The notes under the pieces were generated by a model, which saw only the letters and a list, made by a program, of their open reading frames with translations, did no database searches and had not been told where the DNA came from. A DNA stretch of 64,000 nt from JL08 sp039969355. GTDB taxonomy: Bacteria > Pseudomonadota > Alphaproteobacteria > Rhodobacterales > Rhodobacteraceae. The stretch spans positions 124,001-188,000 of the forward strand of contig JBDVOA010000006.1 of NCBI GenBank assembly GCA_039969355.1, given 5' to 3'. Made by a program: the position numbers and the translations under genes. Below, piece by piece: positions 60,681 through 64,000 of this stretch (positions within the stretch are counted from its first letter, which is position 1; every line of letters starts with the position of its first letter).

Positions 60681-61249
60681 CCGATGCAAATTCTCCCACC
60701 GCTCTTGACCTGCCTATGCTCGACCCATTGCCTGAGGATACTCAAAAGTACTTTGATATCTGTCGGGAAAAGCTGGGTATGGTGCCGAACGTGCTGCGGT
60801 CTTATGCCTTTGATATTGAAAAACTAAATGCGTTCACGTCCATGTATAACGACCTTATGCTGGCCCCCAGCGGACTAAGCAAACTTGAACGCGAAATGAT
60901 TGCAGTCGTGGTTTCGTCGATCAACCGCTGTTTTTATTGCCTTGTTGCCCACGGTCAGGCCGTGCGGCAATTGTCGGACAATCCGGCGCTTGGTGAAGCG
61001 CTGGTGATGAACTACCGTATTGCCGATCTGGATGCCCGACAGCGCGCGATGCTGGACTTCGCAGCACTTATGACGACGGCAAGTGCGACGATCGAAGATA
61101 GCCACAGGCAGGCGCTGCGCGACGTCGGATTTAGCGACCGCGACATATGGGACATCGCCAATGTAGCCGGATTCTTTAATATGACAAATCGTGTGGCCAG
61201 CGCTACGGCGATGCAGCCAAATGATGAATATCACGCGCGGAACCGATGA
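60677..61249 (+). CDS. Peroxidase-related AhpD-like (carboxymuconolactone decarboxylase family) protein
   Basis: A 190-residue helical protein of the peroxidase-related/AhpD-like group. The redox pair C85-x-x-C88 with the following histidine is present (NRCFYCLVAHGQAV), preceded by KLEREMIAVVVSSI. These proteins reduce peroxides or act as alkylhydroperoxidase partners. GTG start, overlapping the GNAT gene stop as GTGA. The stop overlaps the OmpA-like gene by 4 bases. Confidence 0.88.
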   Translation: MTDANSPTALDLPMLDPLPEDTQKYFDICREKLGMVPNVLRSYAFDIEKLNAFTSMYNDLMLAPSGLSKLEREMIAVVVSSINRCFYCLVAHGQAVRQLSDNPALGEALVMNYRIADLDARQRAMLDFAALMTTASATIEDSHRQALRDVGFSDRDIWDIANVAGFFNMTNRVASATAMQPNDEYHARNR

Positions 61250-62187
61250 TCCGAACGCTTTTGCTCTTACCCTTTCTGGCCTATGGGTCTGCTGTGAACG
61301 CATTGGATCTGAACTTGCCAGCTAACGCGTTGCAGACGGTCGATCGAGACGTTGCATTGAGTAGCTATGAGGTACCGTTGGGCGGCATTGTCAATGGTGA
61401 GCTGCCAACTAAGGTTGTAGAAGGTCGGGTTAGGACGCAAGCATGGCGGGTCGGGAACACTGACCTTACCACGCTGCAGATTTTGGCGCCTCTGCGGGCA
61501 CAGTTGATTGAAAAAGGGTTTACCGTCCTGGTTGACTGCGCGTCAGATGCTTGCGGAGGTTTCGATTTCCGCTTTGCAACTGAGGTTTTGCCGGCTCCCA
61601 ACATGTATGTTGACATAAGAGATTATCGTTTCTTTGCAGTGGTTTTTGGTCCGCCGGAAACGCTGAATGAGGTAGCGACTTTGCTGGTCAGCCGTTCAGA
61701 AACTGCCGCGTTCGTTCAGTTCATTCAGGTGAGTGGCAATAGTGCCATGATTAACCCGGAGCCAGCTGAAACCCCTGAAATCTCTCGCAAATACGAACCG
61801 GGTCCAGCAGGCAATTTGGCCGCGAGACTCATGAAGGAAGGGCACGTGATTCTTCCGGATCTCAGCTTTGAAACGGGATCGTCGCAACTGAGCGCTGGGA
61901 ATTTCAGAAGTCTGGACGCCTTGGCTGCCCATTTGGTCAAACACCCCGAGATCAGGATAGCATTGGTGGGGCACACCGATAGCCAGGGCCCGCTGAGCCG
62001 CAATATCGTATTGTCCAAACGACGCGCCCAATCCGTAGCGGAACGGTTGGTCAGCACCTACGCAATACCGCGTTCGCAGATGCAGGCAGAGGGAATGGGA
62101 TATCTGGCACCAGTCGCGTCAAATCTGACTCAAGAAGGCCGAGAGCTTAACCGCCGGGTCGAAGCGATCTTACTTTCGACCGAATAG
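61246..62187 (+). CDS. OmpA-family outer-membrane/periplasmic protein
   Basis: A 313-residue secreted protein with a short signal peptide (MIRTLLLLPFLAYGSAVNA). The C-terminal 110 residues are an OmpA peptidoglycan-binding domain (LSFETGSSQLSAGNFRSLDA, key FETGSSQLS; GHTDSQGPLSRNIVLSKRRAQSV, key GHTDSQGP and SKRRAQSV; REGRELNRRVE-like QEGRELNRRVEAI). The middle part has no recognised barrel. It ends the four-gene operon and probably anchors to the cell wall. Confidence 0.87.
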   Translation: MIRTLLLLPFLAYGSAVNALDLNLPANALQTVDRDVALSSYEVPLGGIVNGELPTKVVEGRVRTQAWRVGNTDLTTLQILAPLRAQLIEKGFTVLVDCASDACGGFDFRFATEVLPAPNMYVDIRDYRFFAVVFGPPETLNEVATLLVSRSETAAFVQFIQVSGNSAMINPEPAETPEISRKYEPGPAGNLAARLMKEGHVILPDLSFETGSSQLSAGNFRSLDALAAHLVKHPEIRIALVGHTDSQGPLSRNIVLSKRRAQSVAERLVSTYAIPRSQMQAEGMGYLAPVASNLTQEGRELNRRVEAILLSTE

Positions 62188-62211
62188 TTGCTGCACGCGG
62201 CACAAATCACA

Positions 62212-62254
62212 CAAAAGAGGCCCCCACAGCCCAGGAGGGGAGCGCATGGGGGCC
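62212..62254 (-). terminator. Terminator of the LysR gene
   Basis: GGCCCCC (62219-62225) and GGGGGCC (62248-62254) form a 7-bp stem with a 22-base loop; on the minus strand it is followed by TCTTTTG. It lies 42 bases after the LysR-type gene stop. The T tract is short. Confidence 0.5.
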
Positions 62255-62295
62255 AAGAGTTGCCAACGCATTGGCAACGAGGGAAAAGTTGGTTG

Positions 62296-63201
62296 CTACC
62301 AGTCCGCCGGACCTCGATCGGCAAACGAGTGGACCAAAAAATCAATGAAAGCGCGTACTTTAGGTTGCGTGAACCTACCCGGTGGGTAGACCGCATAAAT
62401 GCCCTGAGTCTCGAGCGGCAATTCGGGGATTGCATCTTCGATCAGCCCTTTTTCCATAGCATCTGCATATAAAAAGCTTGGCAAATAGGCGATGCCAAGA
62501 CCCGAGATAGCAGCGTTCAAAAGCGATTGCCCGTCATTCACGCTTAACCAGCCCGCCGTGCGTACCTGCCGCTTTTCGCCGGATGGTGCCGTCAGTTTCC
62601 AGACGTTCCCGCTGGACTGATTGGAGTAGTGCAACAACTTGTGTCCGTTTAAATCGTCGATTTTTTCAGGATGACCGTATCTTTTGAAATATTCCGGTGA
62701 CGCGATCATTCGTTTGTTCGTCTCGGTCAACTTACGCGCGCGCAACGTGCTATCCTCCAGTTCGCCGATGCGCACTGCCATGTCAAACCCCTCGGAGATG
62801 AGTTCGACGTAACGGTTGTTCAGAACCATATTGACAGTGATATCGGGGAAATCCGCGAGGAATTCAGACAGAACCGGTGACAGATGATTTACACCAAAGT
62901 CGGTGGCAACACTGATCCGCAGCAAGCCGGATGGCGCAGATTGCATTGAAGTCACCAGGGCATCGGCTTCGCCAGCGTCGTTAAGGACACGGCGAGCGCG
63001 GTCATAATAAGCCAATCCAATTTCAGTCGGACTGACGCGGCGTGTTGTGCGATTGAGAAGGCGTGCGCCCAGTCGTGCTTCGAGGCTGGAGACATGTTTG
63101 GAAACGGCTGACTTGGATATGCCCATTTTCTTTGCGGCATCTGTAAAGCCACCTTGATCCACAACCGTGGCAAAGGCTTCCATTTCCGTTAAACGATCCA
63201 T
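62296..63201 (-). CDS. LysR-family transcriptional regulator
   Basis: A 301-residue regulator. The N-terminal helix-turn-helix (residues about 5-60) reads AKKMGISKSAVSKHVSSLEA, key SKSAVSKHVSSLE, then a linker and the type-2 periplasmic-binding-like effector domain (residues 90-290) with LLRISVATDFGVNHLSPVL and TVNMVLNNRYVELI. The ATG at 63201 (MDRLTEMEAF) is chosen; a longer start at 63234 adds a short non-conserved head. It is divergent from the DUF4399 gene, which may be its target. Confidence 0.91.
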   Translation of the reverse strand: MDRLTEMEAFATVVDQGGFTDAAKKMGISKSAVSKHVSSLEARLGARLLNRTTRRVSPTEIGLAYYDRARRVLNDAGEADALVTSMQSAPSGLLRISVATDFGVNHLSPVLSEFLADFPDITVNMVLNNRYVELISEGFDMAVRIGELEDSTLRARKLTETNKRMIASPEYFKRYGHPEKIDDLNGHKLLHYSNQSSGNVWKLTAPSGEKRQVRTAGWLSVNDGQSLLNAAISGLGIAYLPSFLYADAMEKGLIEDAIPELPLETQGIYAVYPPGRFTQPKVRAFIDFLVHSFADRGPADW

Positions 63202-63423
63202 GCTGCACCCCAATAATACACTTCCTAAGATCAACTTATTCTGCTCAATCTGGGCAGAAACGCGGCAAAGGTAGGATAATATCGCGGTATTCGACTCATC
63301 GTTCAGTCTGTGGAAACAACGAAAAGTTGTAATTGCGAGACCAAGGCGTGCATTGAGTCACGCAAATTTAGGCCATAACTTGCCTGCACGGTTAACTCTT
63401 TTGAAACGAAAGGTACTCATTTG

Positions 63424-63864
63424 ATGAAAACACTGCTTACAACCTTTGCGTTCATCGGAATATTGGCTTTGCCTGCGTTCTCACAGAACACACCATCTAA
63501 CCCAGATGCTAAGGTCTATTTCGCGAATCTGCAGGATGGAGCGACGGTATCGTCACCGATCACAATCATTTTTGGGCTATCTGGCATGGGGGTTGCGCCT
63601 GCGGGAACCGAAAAAGATAACACAGGACACCATCACCTGCTCATTGACCGTCCGCCGATGGGGCAAGGGGAAGACGGCGCGGATGAATTGATCTATGGCA
63701 TCCCATCGGACGAACACCATATGCATTTCGGAGGCGGTCAGACTGAAGTCACTCTCGAACTGACACCCGGGTCGCACACTCTACAATTAGTGCTTGGGGA
63801 TTTGGGGCATGTGGCACATGCAACACCAATAATGTCTGAGGTGATCACAATTACTGTCGAGTGA
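63424..63864 (+). CDS. DUF4399 periplasmic protein
   Basis: A 146-residue secreted protein with a signal peptide (MKTLLTTFAFIGILALPAFS, cleavage before QN). The mature part matches the DUF4399 pattern: VYFANLQDGATVSSP, GHHHLLIDRPP and the histidine-rich SDEHHMHFGGGQTEVTLEL, then HTLQLVLGDLGHVAHAT. The clustered histidines suggest metal binding. Function unknown. The ATG at 63424 was preferred to the TTG one codon earlier. Confidence 0.85.
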   Translation: MKTLLTTFAFIGILALPAFSQNTPSNPDAKVYFANLQDGATVSSPITIIFGLSGMGVAPAGTEKDNTGHHHLLIDRPPMGQGEDGADELIYGIPSDEHHMHFGGGQTEVTLELTPGSHTLQLVLGDLGHVAHATPIMSEVITITVE

Positions 63865-63892
63865 CCACTCATACATGATGATCTGCCCAGAT

Positions 63893-64000
63893 TTAAACGT
63901 GAGGCCAAAACCCATTGCTCATTGCGTGTTTGCGATGCAGGTAATGGTCGATGCTGATAGCGAGAATGCAGATGCCGGGGACGCTGGGAATTAGGACTCG
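63893..64000 (-). CDS. Possible C-terminal fragment of a gene running off the window
   Basis: The minus-strand frame is open from the window edge to a TAA at 63893-63895, giving 35 residues ending YLHRKHAMSNGFWPHV, with a hydrophobic run before it (PGICILAISID). It could be the end of a membrane protein, but 35 residues is too short to judge. Confidence 0.25.
   Translation of the reverse strand, partial: RVLIPSVPGICILAISIDHYLHRKHAMSNGFWPHV

Noticed and set aside
1..64000. CRISPR arrays, insertion sequences, prophage or integrase genes
   Set aside because: No regularly spaced repeats, transposase or phage structural genes were seen anywhere in the window.

Overview
The window looks like chromosomal DNA of a marine alphaproteobacterium of the family Rhodobacteraceae (Roseobacter group). 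I infer this from the style of the proteins (a DUF1523 membrane protein, an MttB-type methyltransferase operon, a core-2 type glycosyltransferase facing a family-2 sulfotransferase, glcDEF, glnK-amtB, mlaA-mlaC), a moderately high G+C content judged by eye, and dense operons whose genes overlap by 1, 4 or 11 bases. I see no rRNA, tRNA, CRISPR array, insertion sequence or prophage. Coding density is very high and no gene looks clearly broken. The first gene, and perhaps a fragment at the last bases, are cut by the window edges.

Left part (1-9.6 kb): the end of a formate dehydrogenase alpha subunit, an M20-type amidohydrolase, a prokaryotic pentameric ligand-gated ion channel, then a tightly overlapping minus-strand catabolic operon: FCD-type GntR regulator, DapA-like lyase, aldehyde dehydrogenase, MttB-family methyltransferase lacking pyrrolysine, and FAD oxidoreductase. 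A 12-bp perfect palindrome before the regulator gene is its likely operator. The operon probably degrades a methylated (quaternary) amine or amino acid.

9.6-32.8 kb: an EamA exporter, leucine biosynthesis (leuC-leuD and, two genes later, leuB), two MscS channels, rsfS-rlmH, glycolate oxidase glcDEF, a tandem pair of trypsin-like proteases, hsp20 with a heat-shock type promoter, an ECF sigma factor coupled to a membrane-anchored von Willebrand protein, and a succinate-semialdehyde dehydrogenase.

32.98-40.5 kb: the most interesting region. One plus-strand operon of nine genes encodes a long coiled-coil protein, a 31-residue micropeptide, a 374-residue unknown, an AAA-type ATPase, a compositionally different one-TM protein, a small multi-TM protein, a 449-residue unknown, a two-TM protein and a DUF1523 protein. 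Gene layout suggests an ATPase-driven machine at the inner membrane. I cannot match it to any described system.

40.5-64 kb: HIT protein, surface-glycan enzymes (glycosyltransferase and sulfotransferase), smpB, sseA and an aromatic aminotransferase, glnK-amtB, a class A penicillin-binding protein, mlaA-mlaC, a ridA-GDPD-acyltransferase-phhB cluster, a peroxiredoxin, a ferredoxin reductase-like enzyme with rsmD, map, sfsA, a four-gene overlapping operon (molybdopterin-binding protein, GNAT, AhpD-like, OmpA-like), a LysR regulator and a DUF4399 periplasmic protein.
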